Positions 24,088 to 33,077 of a DNA stretch of 64,000 nt are shown in pieces. Made by a program: the position numbers and the translations under genes. The DNA lies in NCBI RefSeq assembly GCF_000770795.1, contig NZ_JRKJ01000001.1:1-64000 (forward strand), given 5' to 3'. The notes below the pieces were generated by a model. The model saw only the letters and a program-made list of their open reading frames with translations, did not search any database and had not been told where the DNA came from. The DNA is from Lysobacter dokdonensis DS-58. GTDB lineage: Bacteria; Pseudomonadota; Gammaproteobacteria; Xanthomonadales; Xanthomonadaceae. Position 1 is the first letter of the stretch, and each line of letters opens with the position of its first letter.

Positions 24088-26502
24088 ATGCGTAAGTTGG
24101 CGTTGGTCGCGGCTGTATCGTTGGGTCTCATCGCGGGTTGCAAGGGCGACAACGCCGGCACCGCGCTGAATGCAAGCAAGGAATCGGGCAAGCGCGCCAC
24201 CGCGACCGCGCCGCAGCTCGTCTCCTCCACGTTCTCGAACCGCGACTCGATCGCCGGCGCCCCCGACCACGGCACGCTGATGGCCTACGCCAACGCCAAG
24301 CCGCAGGTGAAGGGCGCCTACACGTGGCACGACGTGCAACTGAGCGAAGCGCACGCCATGCGCGCGGTCGCCACCGGCACGCTGGAAATCGCCGCGCCGG
24401 ACGGCACGCCGATCCGCCTGAAGACCGTCTCCCACACCGAGCACAAGAACGGCAACTGGACCTGGGTCGGCCGCGCCGAAGGCGCCAAGCCGGGCCACGA
24501 TGCCATCATCACCTTCGGCGAGAAGGCGGTGTTCGCCTCGATCCCGAACGGCGACAAGCCGCGCCTGGAAGTCACGACGGTCGGCGGCCGCACGTACCTG
24601 ATCGAAGCCGACGCTTCGAAGATCGCCGACGTGCCGGCGCGCGACGTCGACGCGATCCCGTCGCCGACGATGGAAGACGCCGCCCTGGTCTCGACGATCA
24701 AGCGCGCCGCCGCCTCCGCCGCACAGCGCACGACCGCGGGCGCGCAGCCCGCCGCCGCCGGCGTGACCGCCGCGAACACGGTGGACCTGCTGCTCGGTTA
24801 TTCGTCGACCTTCGCCACGCGACTGGGCGGCGACTCGGGCGCCAACACGCGCCTGCAGTTCATGGTCGACACCACCAACGACATCCTGGCCTCGAGCCTG
24901 GTCGACGCGCAGATCCGCCTGGTCGGCACGATGCCGGTCGACTACGCCGACACCAACACCAACATCAACGCGCTGTTCGAGCTGACCGGCGTGACGTGCG
25001 CCAACGCGCCGGGCGGCCAGCTGCCCGATCGCGGCGTGACGTGTTCGCCGGCCACGCGCCCGGCCGCGTTGCAGACGCTCGCCGCCGCGCGCGAAACCCT
25101 CGGCGCCGACCTCGTCGTCCTGGTCCGCACCTTCCAGGCGCCGGAGAACGGCAGCTGCGGCGTGGGCTGGCTCAACGGCAACGGCCAGAGGCCGATCGAT
25201 TCGGCCGACGCGCCGTTCGGCTACGCGGTCGTCAGCGACACCAGCGGCAACACCTTCCCCGATCCGGAAGGCGGCACCTGCCGCAACGACAACCTCGCGC
25301 ACGAGCTCGGCCACAACATGGGCATCGCGCACGACCGCGACGCGGCCGATCGCGACAGCGACAGCGACGGCGACGCCATCGACCTGGATCCGGTGGAATT
25401 CGGTGCGTTCTCGTATGCGTTCGGCTACGTCGCCTCGCCGACGGAAGGCAACTTCTTCGACACGATGGCGCTGCGCCGCAACGGCCTGGGTGCGCAGTTC
25501 ATCTACTCGAACCCGAACGTCACCTGCGGCACGTTCCCCTGCGGCAACGCGGCCACCGCCGACGCCGCCCGCGCGCTGCGCCAGACGATCCCGGCAGTGG
25601 CGCAGTTCCGCGCCAACGTCGTGCCCTTCGGCAACGCCCAGCGCAACGACTTCAACGGCGACGGGCAGTCCGACATCCTCTGGCGCAACACCGGCAGCGC
25701 CGCGGCGCAGATCTGGCTGAGCGCGAACAGCGCGACGCAGCAGGCCGTGACCACCGCGTCGCTCGCCTGGAACGTGGTCGGCATGGGCGACTTCGACGGC
25801 GACGGTTCGTCGGACATCCTGTGGCGCAACCAGAACTCGGGCCAGAACCTGATCTGGCGTTCGGGCAACAGCGCGACGCAGCAGGCGGTGACCACCGTCG
25901 GCAACACCGCGTGGCGCGTGGCCGGTGTCGGCGACTTCGATGGCGACGGCGTGTCCGACATCCTGTGGCGCAACACCTCGTCGGGCGCGAACCTGGTCTG
26001 GCGTTCGGCCAGCAGCACGACGCAGGTCACGCTGGCCTCCGTGCCGAGCCAGGCGTGGGCCGTGGCCGGCGTGGGCGACGTCAACGGCGACGGCCGCTCC
26101 GACATCGTGTGGCGCAACAGCCAGTCGGGCGCGAACAGCATCTGGCTGGGCGGCGACGCGGCGACGCAGCAGGCCATGGTCAGCGTCAGCCTGTCGTGGG
26201 CCATCGTCGGCGTGAACGACTTCAACGGCGACGGCAATGCCGACCTGTTGTGGCGCAACGCCGGTAACGGCCAGAACACGATCTGGCGTTCGGGCAACAA
26301 CACGACGCAGCAGTCGGTCGCGCTGGTCGGCAACCTCAACTGGCGCGTCGCCTCCACGGGTGACTACGACGGCGACGGCGTCGGCGACATCCTGTGGCGC
26401 AACAGCCAGTCCGGCCAGAACCTGGTGTGGCGCTCGGGCAATGCGGCGACGCAGCTCCCGGTCACGCCGGTCGGCAACCTGACCTGGGCCGTGCAGGGCT
26501 GA
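24088..26502 (+). CDS. Lipoprotein metzincin metallopeptidase with six C-terminal DxDGDG repeats (paralogue)
   Basis: An 804-residue protein built like its upstream neighbour. The lipobox is IAGC (15-18). The propeptide-like region repeats the same wording (TWHDVQLSEAHAMRAVATGT). The zinc motif is HELGHNMGIAHD (His405, Glu406, His409, His415), and the Met-turn is Met460 in FFDTMAL. Between these lies an acidic insert DRDAADRDSDSDGDAID that the other copy lacks, possibly a Ca site. Residues about 521-804 are six 48-residue repeats of the same propeller type. The pair arose by tandem duplication and has diverged in the catalytic domain. The gene has its own upstream terminator and palindrome, so expression is probably independent. 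Substrate unknown. Confidence 0.88.
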   Translation: MRKLALVAAVSLGLIAGCKGDNAGTALNASKESGKRATATAPQLVSSTFSNRDSIAGAPDHGTLMAYANAKPQVKGAYTWHDVQLSEAHAMRAVATGTLEIAAPDGTPIRLKTVSHTEHKNGNWTWVGRAEGAKPGHDAIITFGEKAVFASIPNGDKPRLEVTTVGGRTYLIEADASKIADVPARDVDAIPSPTMEDAALVSTIKRAAASAAQRTTAGAQPAAAGVTAANTVDLLLGYSSTFATRLGGDSGANTRLQFMVDTTNDILASSLVDAQIRLVGTMPVDYADTNTNINALFELTGVTCANAPGGQLPDRGVTCSPATRPAALQTLAAARETLGADLVVLVRTFQAPENGSCGVGWLNGNGQRPIDSADAPFGYAVVSDTSGNTFPDPEGGTCRNDNLAHELGHNMGIAHDRDAADRDSDSDGDAIDLDPVEFGAFSYAFGYVASPTEGNFFDTMALRRNGLGAQFIYSNPNVTCGTFPCGNAATADAARALRQTIPAVAQFRANVVPFGNAQRNDFNGDGQSDILWRNTGSAAAQIWLSANSATQQAVTTASLAWNVVGMGDFDGDGSSDILWRNQNSGQNLIWRSGNSATQQAVTTVGNTAWRVAGVGDFDGDGVSDILWRNTSSGANLVWRSASSTTQVTLASVPSQAWAVAGVGDVNGDGRSDIVWRNSQSGANSIWLGGDAATQQAMVSVSLSWAIVGVNDFNGDGNADLLWRNAGNGQNTIWRSGNNTTQQSVALVGNLNWRVASTGDYDGDGVGDILWRNSQSGQNLVWRSGNAATQLPVTPVGNLTWAVQG
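25648..26499 (+). repeat. Six coding repeats of 144 bp (48 residues)
   Basis: Six in-frame copies in the second metallopeptidase gene, beginning with DFNGDGQSDILWRN and ending with DYDGDGVGDILWRN followed by a final strand. Spacing is a constant 48 residues. They are related to those at 23084-23932. Confidence 0.85.
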
Positions 26503-26523
26503 CCGAAGGACAGGGGAAAGAAG

Positions 26524-26556
26524 AAAGCCCCGGGCGTGCGAACGCCCGGGGCTTTT
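26524..26556. terminator. Intrinsic terminator between convergent genes
   Basis: AAAGCCCCGGGCGT (26524-26537) and ACGCCCGGGGCTTT (26542-26555) form a perfect 14-bp stem with a GCGA loop and flanking A/T runs on both sides. It should stop transcription from the metallopeptidase gene (plus) and from the ETF-ubiquinone oxidoreductase gene (minus). Confidence 0.92.
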
Positions 26557-26577
26557 CGTTTGCGGGACGTGCGTGCG

Positions 26578-28203
26578 TCAGAGGTTCTGGTAATTCGGCC
26601 CCGAACCGCCTTCCGGCGTGACCCACGTGATGATCTCGTAGGGATCCTTGATGTCGCAGGTCTTGCAGTGCACGCAGTTCGCGGCGTTGATCTGCAGGCG
26701 CTTGCCGGTGTTCGCCGGACCGTCGGGATCGTCGACGATTTCGTATACGCCGGCGGGGCAGAAGCGCGTGCACGGGTTGTCGTATTCGGCCGCGCACCGC
26801 GTGACGCAGACCGTGGGGTCGTGCACCACCAGATGCACCGGCTGGTCTTCGTCGTGCTCGGTCGCGGCGAAATACACGCCGGCCAGGCGATCGCGCGGCG
26901 CGAGCTCGCGCTGCAGGTAATCGCGCTTCGGCGTTTCGTGTTCCGACACTTTCGCCGTCGCCGACCAGTCCGCCTTGTTCTTCAGCGTCCACGGTGAAAG
27001 CCCCATCGTCACCGTTTCCCACGCCGCGTTGAACAGGCCGAACCACAGGCCTTTCTTGAAACCCGGCTTGATGTTGCGGACCTTGCGCAGCTCGGCCATC
27101 ACGTCGGATCCGCGCAGCTTCGCATCGAAGCCCGCCGACGACAGTTGCGATGCGACCAGATGTTCGGCTGCGTGCATCGCCGAACGGATCGCCTGGTGCG
27201 TGCCCTTGATCTTCGGCACGTTGAGCGTGCCGGCCGTGTCGCCGATGAGGAGCGCGCCGGGCATTTCGACCTTCGGCAGCGACTGGTAACCGCCGGTGAC
27301 GATCGCGCGCGCGCCGGCAGAGACGATGGTGCCGCCCTCGAGCAGCCCCTTCACCGACGGATGGTTCTTCCATTGCTGGAAGGCTTCCCACGGGCGGTAT
27401 TCCGGATCCTTGTAGTCCAGGCCGCTGATGTAACCCAGCGCGATGCGGCCCTTGTCCAGGTGATAGAGGAAGCTGCCGCCGTAGATGTCGTTGGATGCCG
27501 GCCACCCGAGCGTGTGCACGATCTTGCCCGGCGTCGTGCGTTCTTCCGGCACCTGCCACAGTTCCTTGATGCCGATCGAATAGCCCTGCGGATCGCTGTC
27601 GGCGTCGAGGCCGAAACGCTTGACCAGGCGCTTGGTGAGATGGCCGCGCGCGCCTTCGGCGAGCACGGTGACCTTCGCGCGGATGTCGATGCCCTGCGTG
27701 AAGCCGGGCTTGTGGGTGCCGTCCTTCGCCACGCCCATGTCGCCGATGCGCACCCCATTCACGCGGCCGTCTTCGTCGTGCAATGTTTCGCTCGCGGAGA
27801 AGCCCGGGTAGATCTCCACGCCCAGCGCTTCGGCCTGCGGCGCGAGCCACGCGCACAGCGCGCCGAGGCTGACGATGAAGTTGCCCTTGTTGTGCATCTG
27901 CGGCGGCACGATGAGCTTGTGCGCGCCGGTCTTCGTCATGAACAGGAATTCGTCTTCGCCCGCGGGCACGCAGATCGGCGGCGGGTTGTCGCGCCAGCCG
28001 GGCAGCAACGCGTCGAGCGGCTGCGGCTCGATCACCGCGCCCGACAGGATGTGCGCGCCGATCGTCGAGGCCTTCTCGATCACGCACACGGTGGTGTCGG
28101 GGCTGAGCTGCTTGAGGCGGATCGCGCAGGCCAGGCCCGCGGGACCGGCGCCCACGACGACGACGTCGTACTCCATCACGTCGCGTTCGATTTCAGTCGT
28201 CAT
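26578..28203 (-). CDS. Electron transfer flavoprotein-ubiquinone oxidoreductase
   Basis: A 541-residue membrane-associated FAD and 4Fe-4S enzyme that passes electrons from ETF to ubiquinone. The N-terminus carries the FAD Rossmann motif VVVVGAGPAGLACAIRL (14-30). The C-terminal cluster region has NPCTRFCPAGVYEI and NCVHCKTCDIKDP, supplying the cluster cysteines, and ends in EGGSGPNYQNL, a typical terminus. Its partners etfBA are 7 kb away on the same strand, separated by the CoA-transferase and metallopeptidase genes. An alternative start (MEYDVVVVG, nine codons later) is possible. Divergent from alkB with 35 bases between. Confidence 0.96.
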   Translation of the reverse strand: MTTEIERDVMEYDVVVVGAGPAGLACAIRLKQLSPDTTVCVIEKASTIGAHILSGAVIEPQPLDALLPGWRDNPPPICVPAGEDEFLFMTKTGAHKLIVPPQMHNKGNFIVSLGALCAWLAPQAEALGVEIYPGFSASETLHDEDGRVNGVRIGDMGVAKDGTHKPGFTQGIDIRAKVTVLAEGARGHLTKRLVKRFGLDADSDPQGYSIGIKELWQVPEERTTPGKIVHTLGWPASNDIYGGSFLYHLDKGRIALGYISGLDYKDPEYRPWEAFQQWKNHPSVKGLLEGGTIVSAGARAIVTGGYQSLPKVEMPGALLIGDTAGTLNVPKIKGTHQAIRSAMHAAEHLVASQLSSAGFDAKLRGSDVMAELRKVRNIKPGFKKGLWFGLFNAAWETVTMGLSPWTLKNKADWSATAKVSEHETPKRDYLQRELAPRDRLAGVYFAATEHDEDQPVHLVVHDPTVCVTRCAAEYDNPCTRFCPAGVYEIVDDPDGPANTGKRLQINAANCVHCKTCDIKDPYEIITWVTPEGGSGPNYQNL

Positions 28204-28238
28204 GGAAGCCTCCGTGGAATCGCGCCATTCTAAGGCGC

Positions 28239-28820
28239 ATGGCGGCGATGGCGATTCACTTGCCGGGCGCGGACGTGATGTTCGATCCGGACTGGCTGGA
28301 GGCGGGGCCCGCGCGGGCCTTGTTCGACGCCCTGCGCGACGGCCTGCCGTGGGAACGCCACCGCATCACCGTGTACGGCCGCACGCTCGATGCGCCGCGC
28401 CTGAGTTGCTGGATCGGGGACGTGGCGTACAAATATTCGGGGACGCTGTTCGAACCGCACCCGTGGCCCGCGGCGCTGGCGCGGGTGCGCGAGCGGCTCG
28501 AAGGCGAACTGCACGGTGGCTTCAACAGCGTGCTCGCCAATCTGTATCGCGACGGCGGCGACCGTCTCGGTTTCCATCGCGACAGCGAACCCGAACTCGG
28601 CCCGGAACCGCTGATCGCATCGGTGAGCCTCGGTGCGACGCGGCGTTTCCGTTTCCGTGCGCGCGCAGGCGACGGGACGCTCGGCCTGGACCTGACGCAT
28701 GGCAGCCTGCTGGTGATGTCCGGTGGCACGCAACGCAACTGGTTGCACGCCGTGCCGCCGACCGCGCGCGCCGTGGGGCCGCGGATCAACCTGACGTTCC
28801 GGCGCGTGCTGCCGCGCTAG
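28239..28820 (+). CDS. alkB: AlkB-type Fe(II)/2-oxoglutarate dioxygenase
   Basis: A 193-residue enzyme that removes alkyl groups from damaged bases by oxidation. Iron ligands are His113 and Asp115 in GFHRDSEPELG and His170 in WLHAVPP; GPRINLTFR near the end provides the arginine pair that binds 2-oxoglutarate and defines the AlkB family. The LSCWIGDVAYKYSG segment (about 55-68) is the nucleotide-recognition lid region. Two starts in frame are close together (28239 and 28248); the first is taken. It resembles AlkB2/3-like proteins in length. No adaptive-response gene (ada) adjoins it, so it is probably independent. Confidence 0.88.
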   Translation: MAAMAIHLPGADVMFDPDWLEAGPARALFDALRDGLPWERHRITVYGRTLDAPRLSCWIGDVAYKYSGTLFEPHPWPAALARVRERLEGELHGGFNSVLANLYRDGGDRLGFHRDSEPELGPEPLIASVSLGATRRFRFRARAGDGTLGLDLTHGSLLVMSGGTQRNWLHAVPPTARAVGPRINLTFRRVLPR

Positions 28821-28823
28821 CGG

Positions 28824-29309
28824 TCAGTCTTCGTCGGCGAGCAATTCGAGCGCCATGACCAGCGCGTCTTCGCGGCCGTCTTTCGCCGGGTAATAGCGCG
28901 GGCGTCGGCCGATCTCGTTGAAGCCTTCGTCGTGGTACAGCGCGATGGCGGGTTTGTTGGACGGGCGTACTTCGAGGAACACGCGCTGCGCGCCGCGGCC
29001 GCGCGCGAGTTGCAGGATCGCGCGCAGCAAACGCCGCCCATGCCCGCGGCCCTGCACTTCCGGCGCGGTGCACACGTTGAGGACATGCGCTTCGCCCGCG
29101 GCGACGCTGATCACGCCGTAGCCGAGGATCTCGCCGTCCTGCACCAGGACCCACGCCGGGTGGTTGGCGAGCAGGCAATCGCGGAACACGCCCTGCGTCC
29201 ACGGGAATGCGTACGCCCGCTGCTCGATCGCCATGACCTCGGGCAGGTCGGCTTCGCGCATCGGGCGAAGCGACGGCAGCGGGATGCTGTCGGCGGCGAG
29301 CGCGCTCAT
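28824..29309 (-). CDS. rimI: Ribosomal protein S18-alanine N-acetyltransferase
   Basis: A 161-residue GNAT enzyme expected to acetylate the N-terminal alanine of ribosomal protein S18. Visible are [19 protein letters not shown] (about 15-33), the acetyl-CoA loop [16 protein letters not shown], and [20 protein letters not shown] near 115-134, the RimI-type C-terminal signature. The start ATG at 29309 overlaps the stop of the small upstream gene by 4 bases. In E. coli rimI follows holD, and the upstream gene here looks like a reduced holD, which strengthens both calls. Confidence 0.93.
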   Translation of the reverse strand: MSALAADSIPLPSLRPMREADLPEVMAIEQRAYAFPWTQGVFRDCLLANHPAWVLVQDGEILGYGVISVAAGEAHVLNVCTAPEVQGRGHGRRLLRAILQLARGRGAQRVFLEVRPSNKPAIALYHDEGFNEIGRRPRYYPAKDGREDALVMALELLADED

Positions 29310-29557
29310 GTCCGCGCGGCCTTGCGCAACGCGCGCAGTTGCGGCCACACCGCGCGCTTGCCGGCGGGCGTGCGCAATTGCGCGAGCGGCAGGAGCCTGG
29401 GCAGCGATGCGAGTTCGGTCTTCGCCGCGCGGGCGATGGCTTGCGTCAGCGGCGTGTCTTCGAGCGCTTCGGCGGCCTGCACGCGATAGACGACGTGCCC
29501 GAGCGCGTCGAGCATCTCGCGCTGGAAGTCGTCCCATGCCGCCGGCGCGTCGCTCAT
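29306..29557 (-). CDS. Small protein upstream of rimI, probable reduced DNA polymerase III psi subunit
   Basis: An 83-residue protein coupled on both sides by 4-base overlaps (pssA stop, rimI start). The N-terminus [17 protein letters not shown] (11-27) fits the L..LG...[WY] pattern of the HolD segment that binds chi, and the C-terminus [17 protein letters not shown] (61-77) fits the LR..P..+.A.W helix that closes HolD. Position directly before rimI is the holD position in E. coli. The middle is much shorter than in E. coli psi (137 residues), so the protein would keep the chi-binding end and terminal helix only. The holC gene for chi is in this window at 42965. The assignment is inference from pattern and context. 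Confidence 0.55.
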   Translation of the reverse strand: MSDAPAAWDDFQREMLDALGHVVYRVQAAEALEDTPLTQAIARAAKTELASLPRLLPLAQLRTPAGKRAVWPQLRALRKAART

Positions 29558-30321
29558 GCCGGTTCGCTCGCGATCTTGCGGCGGTGGAACCACATCACCG
29601 GGCCGGACAGTGCATACAACGCGGTCGCCGCGAGCAGGACGCGCGGCGGGTCGATCCACAACGCGATCAGGATGGCCACGGCGATCACGATGGTCGCGAA
29701 CGGCACGCGCTCGGCGCGCGCGCCTTGGCCGCTGCCCTTGAAGCTGTTGTAACGCACGCGGCTGACCATCAGCAGGCCGGCGACGACCGCCACCGCGGCG
29801 GCGGGCCAGCGCAACTCGGGCCCCGCGAGGCCGAGGTCGTCGCACGTCCAGACGAAACTCGCCATCAGCCCCGCGGCCGCCGGACTGGCCAGGCCGATGA
29901 ACCAGCGCTTGTCGACCTGGCCCACCTGGCTGTTGAAGCGCGCAAGGCGCAACGCCGCGCACGCGGCATAGAGGAACGCGACGAGCCAGCCGACCTTGCC
30001 GAACATGGCCCCGTCCAGCTTCATCGACGACAGCGCCCAGTGGTACATGACCAGCGCGGGCGCCATGCCGAAGCTCACCAGGTCCGCCAGCGAGTCGTAT
30101 TGCACGCCGAACTCGCTCTGCGTGTTCGTCATCCGGGCCACGCGCCCGTCGATGCCGTCGAGGATCGCCGCGATGAAGATCGCGATGCAGGCTTCCTCGA
30201 ACTTGCCCTGGGCCGCGGCGACGATGGCGAAGAACCCGCCGAACAGGCCGCCGGTGGTGAACAGGTTGGGCAGCAGGTAGATGCCGCGCGGGCGTGGCCG
30301 CGCCGGTTCGATGGGCTCCAT
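29554..30321 (-). CDS. pssA: CDP-diacylglycerol-serine O-phosphatidyltransferase
   Basis: A 255-residue membrane enzyme that makes phosphatidylserine, the precursor of phosphatidylethanolamine. The CDP-alcohol phosphotransferase signature is complete: DGRVAR, then [12 protein letters not shown], giving the DG..AR........G...D...D metal-binding pattern at about residues 66-88. Six or more hydrophobic segments follow. [20 protein letters not shown] at the start is typical of the membrane-bound (type II) PssA family. The ATG at 30321 is the first credible start; it overlaps nothing upstream and faces a divergent gene across 91 bases. Confidence 0.92.
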   Translation of the reverse strand: MEPIEPARPRPRGIYLLPNLFTTGGLFGGFFAIVAAAQGKFEEACIAIFIAAILDGIDGRVARMTNTQSEFGVQYDSLADLVSFGMAPALVMYHWALSSMKLDGAMFGKVGWLVAFLYAACAALRLARFNSQVGQVDKRWFIGLASPAAAGLMASFVWTCDDLGLAGPELRWPAAAVAVVAGLLMVSRVRYNSFKGSGQGARAERVPFATIVIAVAILIALWIDPPRVLLAATALYALSGPVMWFHRRKIASEPA

Positions 30322-30344
30322 GCGCCGAAGTGTAGCGCCTGCGA

Positions 30345-30383
30345 CGCAAGTCGCTTGCGCGCCCCCCGTCGCAGTGCTGCAAT
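30345..30383 (+). promoter_or_regulatory. Candidate promoter of the DUF4124 gene with an overlapping inverted repeat
   Basis: TTGCGC (30355-30360) and TGCAAT (30378-30383) are 17 bases apart. An inverted repeat CGCAAG-TCG-CTTGCG (30345-30359) covers the -35, so a repressor bound there could block transcription. The start codon is 30 bases further on. Confidence 0.42.
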
Positions 30384-30412
30384 CCCCCCACGCCTCCGAG
30401 GGGACCACCGCC

Positions 30413-30862
30413 ATGCAACGTTCCATCCGCCTGCTCGTGGGCGCGCTCGCCCTCGCCCTCGCGGTGTGCATCCCTGCCTTCGCGCAGGCCGTCTACACCT
30501 GGAAGGACGACAAGGGCGTGACCCACTATTCCGATTCGCCGCCGCCTGCCGGCGCGAAGAAGAAGACGGTCAAGACCGCCGCGGACCCGGTGCCGTCCTC
30601 CACGCCCGCGCCGAAGGTCACCGTTGCCGCCGCACAGGGCGGGCCCGATCCCGCCGCCGCGGCCGCCGCCGCCGAGCAGCAGGCCAAACAGCGCGCCACC
30701 GCCTGCAAGCAGGCGCAGGCCAATCTCGCGGTGTTGAACAGCCAGGCCGGCGTGGCGGTGGACCGCGATGGGGACGGCAAGTCCGACGCCGTGCTCGACG
30801 CCAACCAGCGCGCGCAGGAAACGCAGGCGATGCAGACCGTCGCCGCCGCGAACTGCGACTGA
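30413..30862 (+). CDS. Secreted DUF4124 domain protein
   Basis: A 149-residue protein with a Sec signal peptide (a hydrophobic run ending IPAFAQA near residue 26), then [20 protein letters not shown], the DUF4124 signature, whose Y.W.D..G..HYSD. pattern is common in Xanthomonadaceae and Pseudomonas periplasmic proteins. The remainder is alanine-rich and probably flexible, with a DRDGDGKSD loop that could bind calcium and two cysteines (CKQAQ and the penultimate Cys) that may pair. A GAGGGG site precedes the ATG. Function is unknown. No operon partner: divergent from pssA, 95 bases before proS. Confidence 0.82.
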   Translation: MQRSIRLLVGALALALAVCIPAFAQAVYTWKDDKGVTHYSDSPPPAGAKKKTVKTAADPVPSSTPAPKVTVAAAQGGPDPAAAAAAAEQQAKQRATACKQAQANLAVLNSQAGVAVDRDGDGKSDAVLDANQRAQETQAMQTVAAANCD

Positions 30863-30957
30863 CGTCGGGAACCCCTCGCGCAGCCGGCGCGGGGCAGGGG
30901 GAAGGCGGGCGGCCCATGGCAGAATGCGGGTCTTTCCGCCGTCCTGAAGTCCCCCCG

Positions 30958-32655
30958 ATGCGCCTGTCGCAATTCCATCTCCGCACCGTCAAGGAAACGC
31001 CCGCCGACGCCGAAGTCGTCAGCCACCAGCTGATGCTCCGCGCGGGCATGATCCGCAAGCTTGCCGCCGGCCTGTACACATGGTCGCCGCTCGGCCTGCG
31101 CGTGCTGCGCAAGGTGGAGGCGGTGGTGCGCGAAGAGATGAACGCCGCGGGCGCGATCGAACTGCTGATGCCGTCGATCCAGCCGAAGGAACTGTGGGAA
31201 GAGACGGGCCGCTGGCAGAAGTTCGGCGGCCAGTTGCTGAAGATCCGCGACCGCAAGGACGCCGAGTACTGCTACGGCCCCACGCACGAAGAGGTCATCA
31301 CCGACTTCGCGCGCAACGAGCTCTCCAGCTACAAGCAACTGCCGGTCAACTTCTACCAGATCCAGACCAAGTTCCGCGACGAGATCCGCCCGCGCTTCGG
31401 CGTGATGCGTGCGCGCGAATTCCTGATGAAGGACGCCTACTCCTTCCACGTCGACGAAGCCTCGCTCGCCGACGAATACCGCAACATGTACGACACCTAC
31501 GGCCGCATCTTCACGCGCCTGGGGCTGAAGTTCCGCGCGGTGTTCGCCGACACCGGCGCCATCGGCGGCAATGCCTCGCACGAGTTCCAGGTGCTCGCCG
31601 AATCGGGCGAGGACGCGATCGCCTTCTCCGACGGCTCGGACTACACCGCCAACATCGAGCTGGCCGAAGCGCTCGCGCCGGCGCCGCGGCAATCGGCGGA
31701 AGAGGGGCTGCGCAAGATCGAGACGCCGACGCAGAAGACCTGCGAAGACGTCGCCGCGTTGATGGGGATTGCGCTCGATCGCACCGTGAAGTCGGTTGCG
31801 GTCATGGGTGAGAACGGCTTCGCGCTGGTGCTCGTGCGCGGCGACCACGTCGTCAACGAAGTGAAGCTGCGCAAGGTCGCCGGCCTGGCCGACTACCGCA
31901 TGGCCACCGAAGCGGAAATCCTCGAGCACCTCGGTGCAGAGCCGGGCTTCCTCGGTCCGCTGCAGCCGCGCGCCGCCGTCACCGTCATCGCCGACCGCAG
32001 CGTCGATGCGATGCGCGATTTCGTCGTGGGCGCCAATGAAAACGGCTACCACGTCGCGGGCGTCAACTGGGCGCGCGACCTGCCGGAAGCGGACATCGTG
32101 GCCGACGTGCGCAACGTCGTCGCCGGCGATCCCTCGCCCGACGGCAAGGGCACGCTGGGCATCGCGCGCGGCATCGAAGTCGGCCACGTGTTCCAGCTCG
32201 GCCGCAAATACGCCGAATCGATGGGCTGCACCGTGCTCGACATGGCGGGCAAGGCCACGGTGCCGATGATGGGTTGCTACGGCATCGGTGTTTCGCGCAT
32301 CGTCGCCGCCGCGATTGAACAGAACCACGACGCCAACGGCATCCTCTGGCCCGAAGCGATGGCGCCGTGGCAGGTGGCGGTGTGCGTCATCAACCCGAAG
32401 AACGACGCCGCCGTGGCCGCCGCCGCCGAAACCCTGCACCGCGAGCTCAATGCCGCCGGCATCGACACGGTGCTCGACGACCGTGGCCTGCGCCCGGGGC
32501 AGATGTTCGCCGACATCGAGCTGGTCGGCGTGCCGCACCGCGTGGTCGTGTCCGAGCGCGGCCTGGCCGCGGGCACGTTCGAGTATCGTGCGCGCACCGC
32601 GGCCGATGCCGAGCAGCTCGATCGCGAAACGTTGTTCGCGCGCCTGCGCGGTTGA
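30958..32655 (+). CDS. proS: Prolyl-tRNA synthetase, bacterial type with editing domain
   Basis: A 565-residue class II aminoacyl-tRNA synthetase. Motif 1 lies around [20 protein letters not shown], motif 2 around [20 protein letters not shown] (about 138-157), and motif 3 around [18 protein letters not shown]. Between motifs 2 and 3 is the YbaK-like (INS) editing insertion (about 240-390) that removes mischarged alanine. The C-terminal anticodon-binding domain includes [20 protein letters not shown]. Length is normal for the prokaryotic-type enzyme. A CAGAAT 33 bases ahead of the ATG is a weak -10 candidate. The H-NS-like gene follows by 35 bases. Confidence 0.97.
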   Translation: MRLSQFHLRTVKETPADAEVVSHQLMLRAGMIRKLAAGLYTWSPLGLRVLRKVEAVVREEMNAAGAIELLMPSIQPKELWEETGRWQKFGGQLLKIRDRKDAEYCYGPTHEEVITDFARNELSSYKQLPVNFYQIQTKFRDEIRPRFGVMRAREFLMKDAYSFHVDEASLADEYRNMYDTYGRIFTRLGLKFRAVFADTGAIGGNASHEFQVLAESGEDAIAFSDGSDYTANIELAEALAPAPRQSAEEGLRKIETPTQKTCEDVAALMGIALDRTVKSVAVMGENGFALVLVRGDHVVNEVKLRKVAGLADYRMATEAEILEHLGAEPGFLGPLQPRAAVTVIADRSVDAMRDFVVGANENGYHVAGVNWARDLPEADIVADVRNVVAGDPSPDGKGTLGIARGIEVGHVFQLGRKYAESMGCTVLDMAGKATVPMMGCYGIGVSRIVAAAIEQNHDANGILWPEAMAPWQVAVCVINPKNDAAVAAAAETLHRELNAAGIDTVLDDRGLRPGQMFADIELVGVPHRVVVSERGLAAGTFEYRARTAADAEQLDRETLFARLRG

Positions 32656-32690
32656 TTGCACGCCCCTTCACCTTGCGGAGGAACGCCCCG

Positions 32691-33074
32691 ATGTCCATCG
32701 ACCTCAACGGCCTGTCGGCCAAGGAACTCGACGCGCTGATCGCGCAGGCGAAGAAGCGCCGCACCACGCTGAGCAAGCGCAAGCCCATCGCGCTGGTGCG
32801 CAAGAAACTCACCGCGCTCGCGCGGGCCGAGGGTTACACGGTGGCCGAGTTGTTCGGCGGTGCGGCGTCGCCGGCGCCGGCGAGGAAGGCCGCCGCGTCC
32901 AACGGCGCGCCTGCGCGCAAGTCGACCAAGGGCTACAAGCTGGGCAAGGTCGCGCCGAAGTACCGCAACCCGCAGAACCCGTCGGAAACGTGGGCCGGCC
33001 GCGGCCAGCAGCCCAAGTGGATGGCCACGCAGATCGCCGCGGGCCGCAAGCTCGAGGATTTCCTGATCGGCTGA
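32691..33074 (+). CDS. H-NS family nucleoid-associated protein
   Basis: A 127-residue DNA-binding protein. The N-terminal part (about 1-55), ELDALIAQAKKRRTTLSKR, forms the coiled oligomerisation domain; an alanine/proline-rich linker (56-78) leads to a C-terminal H-NS DNA-binding domain, YRNPQNPSETWAGRGQQPKW (91-110), where AGRG is the AT-hook-like loop. A GGAGGAA ribosome site fixes the ATG. It belongs to the short XrvA/HvrA-like branch common in Xanthomonadaceae and could silence A/T-richer DNA such as the toxin-antitoxin promoter nearby, but that target is a guess. Confidence 0.9.
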   Translation: MSIDLNGLSAKELDALIAQAKKRRTTLSKRKPIALVRKKLTALARAEGYTVAELFGGAASPAPARKAAASNGAPARKSTKGYKLGKVAPKYRNPQNPSETWAGRGQQPKWMATQIAAGRKLEDFLIG

Positions 33075-33077
33075 GCC

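Noticed and set aside
23084-26499. Regular direct repeats that might suggest a CRISPR array
   Set aside because: The period is 144 bp, repeats are in frame and diverge at third codon positions, and there are no unique spacers. They are protein repeats.
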